Shown here in pieces: positions 1-8,764 of a stretch of 64,000 nt of DNA; within the stretch, counting starts at the first letter, position 1; each line of letters starts with the position of its first letter. The DNA is from Candidatus Gastranaerophilales bacterium (GTDB lineage Bacteria; Cyanobacteriota; Vampirovibrionia; Gastranaerophilales; Gastranaerophilaceae): positions 1 through 64,000 of the forward strand of contig CALUXU010000003.1 in the NCBI GenBank assembly GCA_944324825.1, in the 5' to 3' direction. The notes under the pieces were generated by a model. The model searched no databases. It was given only the letters and a program-made list of their open reading frames with translations, and had not been told where the DNA came from. The position numbers were made by a program, and so were the translations under genes.

Positions 1-105
1 AATAATTTATTAATAATTTTAAAATCGATTCGATAGATACAAATAATATTTTAAATAATATTCTATTCGATATATACTGATAATATTTTACAAAAATATT
101 ACAAA

Positions 106-134
106 TTGAGTATTTTCTATCGAGTTGATAAAAT
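106..134 (+). promoter_or_regulatory. Putative sigma-70-type promoter, possibly leaderless
   Basis: TTGAGT (106-111) and TAAAAT (129-134) are separated by 17 bases. The start codon at 141 lies only 7 bases beyond the -10 box and no Shine-Dalgarno sequence is visible, so the transcript may be leaderless. The preceding 100 bases are extremely AT-rich and contain several TCGATAG/CTATCGA-like words (about 24-37, 62-69, 116-123), which could be operator sites. This is a prediction from pattern alone. Confidence 0.4.
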
Positions 135-140
135 TTATAT

Positions 141-1232
141 ATGGATGGATTTAAACCATATATTACAGGTGATGGTTCAGTAGGACTATATAGTGATGAA
201 TTTAATGACATTTATCACTCCGGTTATGGTGCATTGTCAGAAGCGTATGAAAAATTTGTATTCCCTGTTGAAATAAAAAAGGATAACTTAAATGTTTTAG
301 ATGTCTGCTTCGGACTTGGTTATAATTCAAAAGCTTTTTTAAATTATTACGGAAAAAATAAAAAAATAAATTTTGATTGTCTTGACATAAATAAAAATTT
401 ATTTTTCTTATCGCCATTCATAAAAACAAACCATAAACTTAAAGACTATTTCAGAAAAGATAAAAATGATTCAAAATATGTCAGACTGGGCAAATATAAA
501 AAATACAAAATTGAAGATTGGGTTAATCAAATTTTGATTAAAAATCTCTACCAAGAATTTGGAGACGATTTTTTAGTCAAAAATTTTTTAGGAGAAAAGA
601 AATTTCGACCATTTTTTGAGCCGCGAATCATAAAATTTGACAAATTTTATCAAAAACGGGGGTATAAAACTACCAAAACACAAAATAAACCCGTCTTCTT
701 ACATAATATATATTATCAGTATTTATCGAAACGATATAAATATTTATTTTCTAATGATATAAAATTCAATTTTTATATAGACGATGCCAGAAAAACAGTC
801 AAAACTCTCGATAAAGAATATGACGTCATATTTCTTGATGCATTTACGACCAGTAAATGCCCTCAATTGTGGTCACTTGACTTTATAAAAGAGCTATACA
901 GACTCACCGCACCGGAGGGTGTCCTTCTGACCTATTCAAATTCTGTACTTGTTCGTAATACAATGATTGAATCCGGATATTTTACAGGTAAAATAATAAA
1001 TGAGGATAATAAACAAATAGGAACAATCTGTTCTAAAAGTAAATCCAAAATAAAATATCATCTGGATGATTATGAAACCGGTTTGCTAAAAACAAGAGCA
1101 GGTATTCCGTATAGAGATGAAAATTTATCTCAAACAAGTTCTGTTATATTTCATAATCGAGAATTAGAAGTTGAAAACTCAAATTTGATATCCTCATCAA
1201 GATACATAAAGAATAAAGGTGTTTTAAAATGA
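141..1232 (+). CDS. MnmC-like SAM-dependent methyltransferase (DUF752 type)
   Basis: This 363-residue protein resembles the methyltransferase half of MnmC, which completes 5-methylaminomethyl-2-thiouridine in the wobble base of some tRNAs. The N-terminus contains the family-like T/GDGS...YHS..GAL.EA pattern. A SAM-binding motif I, VLDVCFGLGYNSKAF, lies at about residues 52-66, and DVIFLDAF followed by CPQLWS is near residues 228-245, as in the family. The central part (about 85-190) is lysine-rich and longer than usual. The FAD oxidoreductase domain that is fused in enterobacterial MnmC is absent; a separate FAD enzyme overlaps the stop codon by 4 bases. Cytoplasmic. The methyltransferase fold is clear; the exact tRNA substrate is inferred. 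Confidence 0.75.
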   Translation: MDGFKPYITGDGSVGLYSDEFNDIYHSGYGALSEAYEKFVFPVEIKKDNLNVLDVCFGLGYNSKAFLNYYGKNKKINFDCLDINKNLFFLSPFIKTNHKLKDYFRKDKNDSKYVRLGKYKKYKIEDWVNQILIKNLYQEFGDDFLVKNFLGEKKFRPFFEPRIIKFDKFYQKRGYKTTKTQNKPVFLHNIYYQYLSKRYKYLFSNDIKFNFYIDDARKTVKTLDKEYDVIFLDAFTTSKCPQLWSLDFIKELYRLTAPEGVLLTYSNSVLVRNTMIESGYFTGKIINEDNKQIGTICSKSKSKIKYHLDDYETGLLKTRAGIPYRDENLSQTSSVIFHNRELEVENSNLISSSRYIKNKGVLK

Positions 1233-2497
1233 AGTACGATGTAATTGTAGTAGGCGGAGGAACTGCAGGTTGTGCATGCGCATATACCCTCGGGAAACTC
1301 GGACTAAAAACTCTAATTATTGAAAAAAATTCATATCTCGGCGGAACAATGACAGCAGGGCTTGTTACTCCGGCAATGAATACCGCATCAAGCGATAACA
1401 CCGATTTTTACAAAAAACTTATGAAAAAACTAGCCTCAATCGGCGGTCAGGTAACCTATTCTGATGGGAACAAAGGCTGGTTTAACCCCGAACTTCTGAA
1501 AATAGTTCTTGATGAGATGATGAGTAAAGCCAAAGTCGATATCCTCTTTGATTCGATAGTTGAAGATGTTATTTGTGATAAAAATCACATTAAATCTGTA
1601 AAAATTAACTCTGAAATATTATCGGTATATATCGAAACGATTAATGTTATAGATGCGACAGGCGATTGTGATTTTTCAAAAAAAATTAATTGTAATTTTT
1701 TGAATAAAAAAGATGAATTCCAGCCAAATAATTTAAGATTTATCATGAGCGGAATTGATTTAAGAAAATTTTCAGATTGGATAATGGAGTTTGATAAAGA
1801 CAGAAACGTTACAACCTCTGCAGAGATTGACGGACAAATACATTTATCAACAGCCTATACCTGGGATACTGACAAAAACTGGGCGCTAAGACCATTCTTT
1901 GAAGATGCGGTAAAGAAAAAGGTGCTTAAATATAAGGATACAAGCTATTTTCAAGTATTTACCATCCCGGGGATGCCTGATTCTCTTGCGTTTAATACTC
2001 CAAGAATTGTTTGTGACCCCGAAATTAACCCTTTAGACCCTATACAAAGGTCAAAAGCCTTGCAGTCAGGACGTCAGAGTATATTAAGGATTGCTAATTT
2101 CTGCAAAATGTATCTTTTGGGGTTTGAAAATGCTTACATATCATCTATCGCAAACTCTTTAGGGGTAAGGGTTTCAAGAAGGATTAAAGGGAAATACATT
2201 TATACAATAGAAGATCTAAGGAGCGGAAAGAAATTTGAACACCCATGTCTGACATCGGATTATCCGGTGGATATTCACTCCAACAAGAAAAATACCTCTG
2301 TACTTGAAAAACACTCGGTGTACTCGCTTCCGATAGAAGCCTTGATGTCTGCGGATTATGATAATCTGTATGTCATAGGACGGTGTATATCTGCCGATTT
2401 TGAAGCACAAGCGGCTTTAAGAATTATACCAAGCTGTTTCTCTATGGGAGAAGGAATTGCAAAATATATTGCCTCACAGACTAATTTAAAGAAATAA
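1229..2497 (+). CDS. FAD-dependent oxidoreductase (FAD_oxidored family)
   Basis: A 422-residue flavoprotein. The N-terminal Rossmann motif GGGTAG (residues 9-14) follows a beta strand YDVIVV, and an acidic residue in IIEK ends the second strand, as expected for FAD binding. The C-terminus has the closing FAD segment (YVIGRCISADFEAQAAL followed by SCFSMGEGIA). This pattern fits the PF12831-type FAD-dependent oxidoreductases rather than the DAO-type domain of MnmC. The start ATG overlaps the upstream methyltransferase stop in ATGA, so the two are translationally coupled. The substrate is unknown. Coupling suggests that it could work with the methyltransferase, but the family does not require this. 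Confidence 0.8.
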   Translation: MKYDVIVVGGGTAGCACAYTLGKLGLKTLIIEKNSYLGGTMTAGLVTPAMNTASSDNTDFYKKLMKKLASIGGQVTYSDGNKGWFNPELLKIVLDEMMSKAKVDILFDSIVEDVICDKNHIKSVKINSEILSVYIETINVIDATGDCDFSKKINCNFLNKKDEFQPNNLRFIMSGIDLRKFSDWIMEFDKDRNVTTSAEIDGQIHLSTAYTWDTDKNWALRPFFEDAVKKKVLKYKDTSYFQVFTIPGMPDSLAFNTPRIVCDPEINPLDPIQRSKALQSGRQSILRIANFCKMYLLGFENAYISSIANSLGVRVSRRIKGKYIYTIEDLRSGKKFEHPCLTSDYPVDIHSNKKNTSVLEKHSVYSLPIEALMSADYDNLYVIGRCISADFEAQAALRIIPSCFSMGEGIAKYIASQTNLKK

Positions 2498-2547
2498 TCA
2501 TCCGGAGTATACCATAATTGTATAGTCGAATAGGAGATAATATTATT

Positions 2548-3114
2548 ATGGTAGAAGGATCAAGAACAGAACAAGAACTCTTGAATGCGTTTGCAGGAGA
2601 ATCACAGGCCAGAAATCGTTATACATTCTACGCCAAAGTTGCTAAAAAAGAAGGGTATGAACAGATATCCCAAATATTTTTAGATACGGCAGAAAACGAA
2701 CGTGAGCACGCAAAATTATTTTATGAACATATACCGTCAGGTGTACGGGAGGTTAAAGCAAAGTACCCATTCTTTTTAGGGAATACTAAAGAGAATTTAA
2801 AAGCTGCCTTTGAGGGTGAACGCGATGAATGGGAAAATATTTATAAAAACTCTGCGGAAATAGCAAAATCAGAAGGATATAAAGAAATAGCAGATTTATT
2901 CTCCCACGTTATTGAAGTTGAAAAGCATCATTCTCACCGTTATTCTGAATTATTAAAACTCTTAGAAGAAGATGAAGTATTTACCAAAGAGTCGCAAACC
3001 CAGTGGATGTGCAGAAAATGCGGATATATAACAATATCAAAATGCGCCCCGAAGAAATGTCCTCTATGTGAACACCCACAAGGATATTTTGAGGTTTTCT
3101 GTGAGAAGTTTTAG
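2548..3114 (+). CDS. rbr: Rubrerythrin
   Basis: A 188-residue non-haem diiron protein that reduces hydrogen peroxide in anaerobes. The ferritin-like domain has GESQARNRY (E18) and the E-x-x-H ligand set in ENEREH (about residues 49-54), with a second set in EVEKHHSHRY. The C-terminus is a rubredoxin-like FeS4 domain with two CxxC knuckles (CRKC and CPLC). The frame opens at a TTG at 2518, but TAGGAG at 2531-2536 places the real start at ATG 2548. An anaerobe or microaerophile is implied. Probably cotranscribed with the FAD enzyme 50 bases upstream, although a separate promoter is possible. Confidence 0.95.
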   Translation: MVEGSRTEQELLNAFAGESQARNRYTFYAKVAKKEGYEQISQIFLDTAENEREHAKLFYEHIPSGVREVKAKYPFFLGNTKENLKAAFEGERDEWENIYKNSAEIAKSEGYKEIADLFSHVIEVEKHHSHRYSELLKLLEEDEVFTKESQTQWMCRKCGYITISKCAPKKCPLCEHPQGYFEVFCEKF

Positions 3115-3226
3115 AGGCATTCTACTCATCTTTACAAGATATAAAGATTATGTAAGGAAATCCAAGTTTTGTTATTTTTTACCTTATAATAATAATGTAA
3201 AAAACATTATAGATGAGGTTAAAGAT

Positions 3227-3502
3227 ATGCAAACAGTTACAGAAATTTTATCAAAACTAAACGATTCAGACAAAAATGAAATTGAAAATATCTTAGTTAA
3301 CATTGGTTCACCTGCTGTTCCTGAACTTGTTAATCAATTACAAGTTGTAAGAGGGTTAAAAAGAGGTGTTGTTGCTATGACATTAATCAGAATCGGTACA
3401 CCATCTGTTGAATATCTTAAAAAAGCAGCAAGTGCAAACAAAGATTTTGAATGGGTTGCTGAATACCTTATTTCTGAAATCAACTGTAAAAAAGCTGCAT
3501 AA
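3227..3502 (+). CDS. Small HEAT-repeat-like protein
   Basis: A 91-residue protein with alternating amphipathic helices. Two units share the pattern NIGSPAVPELVNQL and RIGTPSVEYLKKA, typical of HEAT or PBS-lyase-type repeats used as protein-binding surfaces. The open frame extends upstream to 3068 inside rbr, but GATGAGG at 3212-3218 and a TATAAT at 3185-3190 support the start at ATG 3227. A strong terminator follows. Function unknown; a small cytoplasmic scaffold is the simplest reading. Confidence 0.75.
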   Translation: MQTVTEILSKLNDSDKNEIENILVNIGSPAVPELVNQLQVVRGLKRGVVAMTLIRIGTPSVEYLKKAASANKDFEWVAEYLISEINCKKAA

Positions 3503-3529
3503 CAGCAGTTGTCATAATCAATCTAGAAA

Positions 3530-3565
3530 AAAGACTTATGGATTAATTTTCATAAGTCTTTTTTT
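3530..3565. terminator. Bidirectional rho-independent terminator
   Basis: An 11-bp perfect stem (3530-3540 with 3551-3561) around a 10-base loop is followed by a T run on the plus strand and preceded by an A run, so it can stop both the HEAT-like gene and the convergent plsC gene ending at 3567. Confidence 0.9.
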
Positions 3566-3566
3566 A

Positions 3567-4217
3567 CTATGATAATTTATTTTCTAAACCTGCAAGCTCA
3601 CAAACCTGTTCAACCCATTGTCTTATAATCTCATCTTCTTCTAGCTCGTATGATATAGGTTTTCCGACTTTAACCGTCATGTGCTTTTGGAACGGTTTTT
3701 TAGCATATCCGTCAAATCCGCAGATACCCATTGGAACGATATCAAATTTTGCTTTCTTCGCAATTGCAACAAAACCTTTATGGACAGTAGTTATTGCAGG
3801 TTCTTTCGCAATTTTCCCCTGAGGGAATATACCGAGTGACCAATTGGTTTTTAAAAGATCAAAAACTGTTTTAAAAGTTGCAATTTCAGGTGTTTCACGG
3901 TTAACAGCAAAGCCGCCGAGATTAATTACAAGAAATCTTAGAAGTTTGCTTTTATCGTTAAATAGTTCCTGTTTTGCCATAAACGCAATCTTTTGCATGG
4001 CTGCAAGAGCTACAAAGGGAGGATCTAAATATGATACATGATTTGCAGCATAGAGATAACGTTTTTTTCTGTCAATATTTTCCTTCCCGATAATTTTTAT
4101 ATCATATAACAAGCGCCCTACAGGCAGTACAACCGTATACAAAAAGAACATATAGAAAAATGAGCGTAAAAAGCCGTATTCTTCCGGATATCTTCTGTTA
4201 TAATTTCTTTCTTCCAT
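3567..4217 (-). CDS. plsC: 1-acyl-glycerol-3-phosphate acyltransferase-like protein
   Basis: A 216-residue PlsC-family acyltransferase, expected to transfer an acyl chain to lysophosphatidic acid or a related lipid at the inner membrane. The catalytic H-x4-D motif is in NHVSYLDPP (about residues 59-67), and the phosphate-binding block is IFPQGKIA. An N-terminal hydrophobic stretch (FFYMFFLYTVVLPVG) probably anchors it. It is the second gene of a pair with another PlsC-like gene 20 bases upstream. The usual FPEGTRS block is changed to FPQGK, so the acceptor may differ from that of canonical PlsC. Confidence 0.85.
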   Translation of the reverse strand: MEERNYNRRYPEEYGFLRSFFYMFFLYTVVLPVGRLLYDIKIIGKENIDRKKRYLYAANHVSYLDPPFVALAAMQKIAFMAKQELFNDKSKLLRFLVINLGGFAVNRETPEIATFKTVFDLLKTNWSLGIFPQGKIAKEPAITTVHKGFVAIAKKAKFDIVPMGICGFDGYAKKPFQKHMTVKVGKPISYELEEDEIIRQWVEQVCELAGLENKLS

Positions 4218-4237
4218 ACTTCCACATTCCTTATAGC

Positions 4238-4909
4238 TTATTCTTCGCCCGGTATATATTTAAATCCGGTAAGTTCTTCAATCGACTCACCCCATTTTTG
4301 AACCATATCGTCAACATTATCGGAATATGGAATCAGTTTTCCTATTCGTACGATAATTTTGCCTGTAAATGGCCAACGATGCACTTCTTGTGTACCGGTA
4401 ATCCCAATAGGTAAAATTCCGCATTTAGTAGTTTTGGCTAACGATGCAAAACCTTTTTTTACGTTACTAATTTCGCCCGGAGCCTGTCTTGTGCCTTGAG
4501 GGAACATTGCAAGCACCCAGCCGGTAGATTTAATTGCTTTAACCGTTTTGATAGTAGAAACACCCAGTTTTTCTCTGTCAACGGCAAAAGCACCAAGCCA
4601 ATCAAGCCACCAGCGCAAAAACAGATTTTCAAACAACTCTTTTTTCGCCATATAAGCAACTCCTTGAGGCATAATTCCGCATATTAAAGGCGGGTCCAGA
4701 GTTGATAAGTGATTTGCAGCAATTATGAAATCACTGTGCTTCGGGATATTTTCTTTGCCTTGCACTTCAAGACGATATACGAGTTTATAACGAACCATAT
4801 AACCGACACTGGTTACAAGATAGAGAAATATTCTCCTCCATATATTATAAAAACTCGGTTCCCTCAATGAAAATTTATTTGCTTTAGTTTTTTTTGTTTC
4901 TACTGACAT
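4238..4909 (-). CDS. plsC: 1-acyl-glycerol-3-phosphate acyltransferase paralogue
   Basis: A 223-residue PlsC-family acyltransferase. H-x4-D is present in NHLSTLDPP and the glycerolipid-binding block in FPQGTRQAPG, which is closer to the canonical FPEGTRS than in the downstream paralogue. A hydrophobic segment (IFLYLVTSVGYMV) precedes the active site. It is first in a two-gene operon read leftward. Two adjacent paralogues suggest that each handles a different acyl acceptor, for example one for phospholipid and one for another lipid; that division is inference. Confidence 0.85.
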   Translation of the reverse strand: MSVETKKTKANKFSLREPSFYNIWRRIFLYLVTSVGYMVRYKLVYRLEVQGKENIPKHSDFIIAANHLSTLDPPLICGIMPQGVAYMAKKELFENLFLRWWLDWLGAFAVDREKLGVSTIKTVKAIKSTGWVLAMFPQGTRQAPGEISNVKKGFASLAKTTKCGILPIGITGTQEVHRWPFTGKIIVRIGKLIPYSDNVDDMVQKWGESIEELTGFKYIPGEE

Positions 4910-5000
4910 TTTTGCACCTTAAGTATTATTTATTATACTACAAAAATTTTTTATCATATAATAAAGGTAACTGATATATTATTGACTAATGGAGAAAGCT

Positions 5001-7274
5001 ATGAACAAAATACCTACTTGTGAATTAGAAAACGAGTTATTTAAAAGTGTTTACGACAAAACACCTGATTATATTAAGAATACAAAATTAATGGATTTTG
5101 ATAACGAAAACGAATTTACCTTTACATTAACTAAAGAGAATTTGTACCCTTACGATAAAGAAACAAATCCGACAGGGTTAAACCTTATTGAATGGTTTGC
5201 AAATTATTCAAAAGAAGCAAAGGTTTCAACTGCTGGTATCAGAGGTCCTCAAAATATTCTTTATCCGCAGGATACAAGATTTCCGATTAATTTAGTGGGT
5301 ATTGTTCTTGCCACCCTTGCAAAAGCTCTTGTATTAAGAGAAAAATACCCTGATAAAAAGATTTTAAAGCTTGCAGGCAGTGAAGTTCGTTATAATTCTG
5401 ATTTATACCTTGATGCGATTGCAAGAATCCAAGCAGCACAAGGGATTAAGACACTCACTCCGCAGGATAGAAAAACTATTCCTATATGGCTTGCATCTTT
5501 CCTTGCGTTTAAACTTGATTTAGTCGGCGGCGAATACATAACATCTAGTCATGGGATTTCGGTAAAAACCGCAACAAAAGATTTAAACTCACAAGGCAGC
5601 CAGTTCTTACCTGAAGAATCGCTTGAATTTGTAAGAAAAATAGAAGAAATCTTCAAAGAAACGGAAGAAAAAGGCAGCTATACAATAAAAATATCTTCAA
5701 AAAGCAACCCGTTAATTGATGAATATATTATGGCAAAACTCAACGATGGTATTGATTTATACGTTGAATATCTAAAATCAGGGGTTGCTGAAAACCTTGA
5801 AGACTTAAAAAGAATGAAGGGTAAAATCCTTATTGAAGCAGTAGGCGGCTGTGCATACAGAACATTAAGCAGGGTGCTTGATAAACTCGATATTGACGAG
5901 CATTTTGTTTGGAATAATACGGAAGAAGACCCGTTTTTCCACTCAATAGGGAAATATGACCATGACCCTAAAGGAAACAAAGTATTCTACGATTACTCGG
6001 TTGATGCAACAGTTGTGGCAGTAAAACCTAACGGTGAAACATTCTTTCCAGTAATAGATACTTTGCATTATGAGAGAATTCTTGATGATTGTCCGCTTGG
6101 AACAGCTGTACTTATTACAGACCCTGACCATGACAGACTTACAATTTGCCAGATTGAAAGCGAAGGAAACATAGATACTCTGAACGAAACAGGTATTTCT
6201 TATATTAAACTCGGAAATGACCGTGTGTTAACTGTATTCACGGCTAATCAGGCATTTTTGATGTTAATGGACTTTAGAGCAAGACAATTAAAAGCTCAAG
6301 GCAAATGGAAGCATCACCCAAGATTTATGATTAAAACAACTGCCTCCGCGCTTTCCTGGGATGAATGGGCAAAAAATAACGGGGTGAAGGTTGTCAACGT
6401 ACCGGTTGGTTTCAAAGAAATTGCAAACATCATGAAAAAAGTTGAACTTAAACTCAAACTTTCACCTTACGACAGTGTAACGGTTGATGATGTATTCGGA
6501 AATACAATTGATTTAGGAGTTAACCCTCGTTTGATTTTTGCAGGTGAAGAATCCGGCGGTATGATTATGGGGGCTGAAGATATGGTCAAGTCCTTAACAG
6601 GCAGAGAAGCTATTGCAATGAGAGAAAAGAGTGCAACAGAAGCAATCATCGTTGCAGCATCACTTCTTGCGAAGCTTGAACAGGAAAATGAAACGCTTTC
6701 TCAATATCTGATTAAAGTTTTTGAACATAACAATATCTCCTCAAAATTTGATACAAGGGTAGATATCGCATACTACAATGAATCAGAGCCGGATATTGAA
6801 AAACTTAAGCAATCAAAGGTTGAAGGTGAAAAATTAAGAACCAAAAACGATTTATTCTATCTGTCACTTGCAATCGGTATAAAAGAAGGAATTGCAAAAC
6901 TTGAGGATGTTAAAAATGTATTAAATAACGCATTTGACTCATTAAACTTCGATAATTTAAAATCGGTTAAATTTGTGGGTGACGGAACTTATCTTGAATT
7001 TGCGGATAAGTATATCGAAATCCGTCCTTCCGGAACTGATGCAAAAACAAAAGCATACGGCGGCGGACTTGATTTGGACGAAATAACCAAATACGCAAGA
7101 GTTCTAGGCAACTATTCGGGAGAAAGAACCGAGTTGCATAAAAAGCTCATTCCGGACGATTTCTATGAAAATTCAAAAGAAACTGCTTTGAATTATTACT
7201 TGAAATTTGTTGATAAAGATGCGAACAACGAAACTTTTGAAATCCCTGATTATAAAAAACTGGAGGCACTATGA
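5001..7274 (+). CDS. Large alpha-D-phosphohexomutase (phosphoglucomutase/phosphomannomutase family)
   Basis: A 757-residue enzyme of the phosphohexomutase superfamily, which interconverts hexose 1- and 6-phosphates. The four functional loops are visible: the phosphoserine loop as TSSHGIS (the usual form is TxSHNP), the metal loop DPDHDR, the sugar-binding loop GEESGG, and the phosphate-binding loop RPSGTDAK. It is about 200-300 residues longer than common PGM/PMM enzymes. ATG 4989 is in frame, but GGAG at 4991-4994 points to ATG 5001. The stop overlaps coaD by 4 bases. Sugar preference cannot be read from the sequence. Confidence 0.85.
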   Translation: MNKIPTCELENELFKSVYDKTPDYIKNTKLMDFDNENEFTFTLTKENLYPYDKETNPTGLNLIEWFANYSKEAKVSTAGIRGPQNILYPQDTRFPINLVGIVLATLAKALVLREKYPDKKILKLAGSEVRYNSDLYLDAIARIQAAQGIKTLTPQDRKTIPIWLASFLAFKLDLVGGEYITSSHGISVKTATKDLNSQGSQFLPEESLEFVRKIEEIFKETEEKGSYTIKISSKSNPLIDEYIMAKLNDGIDLYVEYLKSGVAENLEDLKRMKGKILIEAVGGCAYRTLSRVLDKLDIDEHFVWNNTEEDPFFHSIGKYDHDPKGNKVFYDYSVDATVVAVKPNGETFFPVIDTLHYERILDDCPLGTAVLITDPDHDRLTICQIESEGNIDTLNETGISYIKLGNDRVLTVFTANQAFLMLMDFRARQLKAQGKWKHHPRFMIKTTASALSWDEWAKNNGVKVVNVPVGFKEIANIMKKVELKLKLSPYDSVTVDDVFGNTIDLGVNPRLIFAGEESGGMIMGAEDMVKSLTGREAIAMREKSATEAIIVAASLLAKLEQENETLSQYLIKVFEHNNISSKFDTRVDIAYYNESEPDIEKLKQSKVEGEKLRTKNDLFYLSLAIGIKEGIAKLEDVKNVLNNAFDSLNFDNLKSVKFVGDGTYLEFADKYIEIRPSGTDAKTKAYGGGLDLDEITKYARVLGNYSGERTELHKKLIPDDFYENSKETALNYYLKFVDKDANNETFEIPDYKKLEAL

Positions 7275-7750
7275 CAATAGCCATATATCCCGGAAGTTTC
7301 GACCCTATTACCAAGGGGCATCTTGATGTACTTGAGACGGGAGCAAAGATTTTTGAAAAGGTTATAATCGTTGTCGCTTATAACCTAAATAAAAAATCAT
7401 TTTTAACCGTTGATGAAAGAGTTAACCTGATAAAAGAAAGCGTTAAACATCTTGATAACGTTGAAGTAGATTCTTTTGACGGTTTGACGGTTGATTATGC
7501 AAAAAAGAGAAATGCAACAATACTATTGCGCGGATTGCGTGCTGTATCGGATTTTGAATACGAAATGCAGCTTTCTCAAACAAACAGCGCACTATCTGAA
7601 GATATAAAGACAGTTTTTTTGATTACAAAACCGGAATACAACTTTATTTCATCAAGTACGGTTAAAGAAATATACCTGAATAACGGTGATATCTCAAAAT
7701 TTGTACCGCAACCGGTAAGCGAATACCTCAAGAATAAGTCTATTTTCTGA
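7271..7750 (+). CDS. coaD: Phosphopantetheine adenylyltransferase
   Basis: A 159-residue nucleotidyltransferase that makes dephospho-CoA from 4'-phosphopantetheine and ATP, the penultimate step of CoA synthesis. PGSFDPITKGH carries the T/H-x-G-H nucleotide motif, LLRGLRAVSDFEYE is the substrate-binding segment, and ISSSTVKE matches the C-terminal ISSTxVR signature. Length is normal for the family. The ATG overlaps the phosphohexomutase stop (ATGA), so translation is coupled. Confidence 0.95.
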   Translation: MTIAIYPGSFDPITKGHLDVLETGAKIFEKVIIVVAYNLNKKSFLTVDERVNLIKESVKHLDNVEVDSFDGLTVDYAKKRNATILLRGLRAVSDFEYEMQLSQTNSALSEDIKTVFLITKPEYNFISSSTVKEIYLNNGDISKFVPQPVSEYLKNKSIF

Positions 7751-7847
7751 AGCTATGAAGTCAAGAAGCTTGGCAGTTAAGTCTTTACATTTTCCCCCTA
7801 GCCGCTTAGCTGCTTGACTACCTAGCCACATTTCCATTCACTCCTAT
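7751..7847. repeat. Degenerate 9-nt-period repeat and imperfect inverted repeat between convergent genes
   Basis: The gap between coaD and xerD contains GAAGCTATGAAGTCAAGAAG on the left and GCCGCTTAGCTGCTTGACTA on the right. The two arms are partly complementary and may terminate both genes. The words belong to the 9-nt-period repeat family seen in many gaps of this window. Confidence 0.6.
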
Positions 7848-8708
7848 CTAATCACCATTAACCCCAAAATAAACCTCTTTAAGGCGTTTTTTGCTTATAT
7901 GGGTATAAAGTTGTGTTGTTGCAACATCACTATGCCCTAAAAGCTCTTGTACGACTCTTAAATCGGCTCCGTTTTCCAAAAGGTGGGTTGCAAAGCTGTG
8001 CCTTAAAGTATGCGGAGAAATGTTTTTGTGAATCAACTGTCCTTGAGAGTGCACAAGGGTATAAATATACTGCCTGTTTACTTCTCTGCCGTCCTCATTA
8101 AGAAGAAATTTCTTTGTATTCAGTTTGTTTTTTGTCACAATAAAGTCACGCTCCGGCAGGTAGGCATTAATTTTTTCTTTTGCCTTGTGTCCGATAGGAA
8201 CAAGGCGTTCTTTATTGCCTTTACCCGTGCAGAGAATATATCCGGAATCAAGATTGATATTGTTTAGATTAAGATTTGCAAGCTCTGAAACCCGAAAACC
8301 GCAGCTGTATAAGAGTTCAAGAATAACGGCTTGAAGTTTTGTCAAATCATGTGAGAGCATATCCTCTATATCTTTTATCGTCATTACTTTAGGCAGCAGC
8401 TTCGGACGTTTCGGAATTTCTATTGCGAGCGCCGGATTTACTCTTGCGTTACCGGTCATGCATGCCCACTTGAAAAAAGATTTTATCGAAGATATTTTTC
8501 GTGTAATAGAAGATGTTGCGTATTTTCCCTCCCGCAATTTTCTTATATAAGCGCTGATATCGTGTCGGGTAATATCATCAAGCGATTTTTTATCTGAGAA
8601 ATACTCCAAAAAATACTCTATATCACGCCTGTATGCTTCAATAGAATTAGGCGACAAGCCTTTTTCAAGTTCGATAAATTCAAGGTAGATTGATAATAAT
8701 TCAAACAT
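7848..8708 (-). CDS. xerD: Tyrosine recombinase, XerD-like
   Basis: A 286-residue site-specific recombinase with the usual SAM-like N-terminal core-binding domain (about 1-90) and catalytic domain. The RKHRHY residues are visible: R in SCGFRVSE, K in GKGNKER, HTLRHSF, LLGH and the nucleophile in YTHIS. Length is standard for Xer proteins. A second Xer protein is encoded at 33.5 kb, so the pair probably resolves chromosome dimers at dif. The N-terminus ([18 protein letters not shown]) is more like XerD; the C/D assignment is by resemblance only. Starts 57 bases from the divergent murC. Confidence 0.85.
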   Translation of the reverse strand: MFELLSIYLEFIELEKGLSPNSIEAYRRDIEYFLEYFSDKKSLDDITRHDISAYIRKLREGKYATSSITRKISSIKSFFKWACMTGNARVNPALAIEIPKRPKLLPKVMTIKDIEDMLSHDLTKLQAVILELLYSCGFRVSELANLNLNNINLDSGYILCTGKGNKERLVPIGHKAKEKINAYLPERDFIVTKNKLNTKKFLLNEDGREVNRQYIYTLVHSQGQLIHKNISPHTLRHSFATHLLENGADLRVVQELLGHSDVATTQLYTHISKKRLKEVYFGVNGD

Positions 8709-8764
8709 ACTTTTATATTAACATACTTTGTACTATAATTTTTTTAAATATAGGAGTTTTGATT

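Noticed and set aside
1144-1401. 85-codon minus-strand frame
   Set aside because: Antisense to two coupled genes and without a plausible start or domain.
3068-3226. 53-codon N-terminal extension of the HEAT-like protein
   Set aside because: It overlaps the end of rbr in another frame, and a ribosome site plus TATAAT support the internal start at 3227.
8690-8764. 25-codon extension of MurC
   Set aside because: AGGAG before GTG 8765 and the family start exclude it; the extension would overlap the divergent xerD start.
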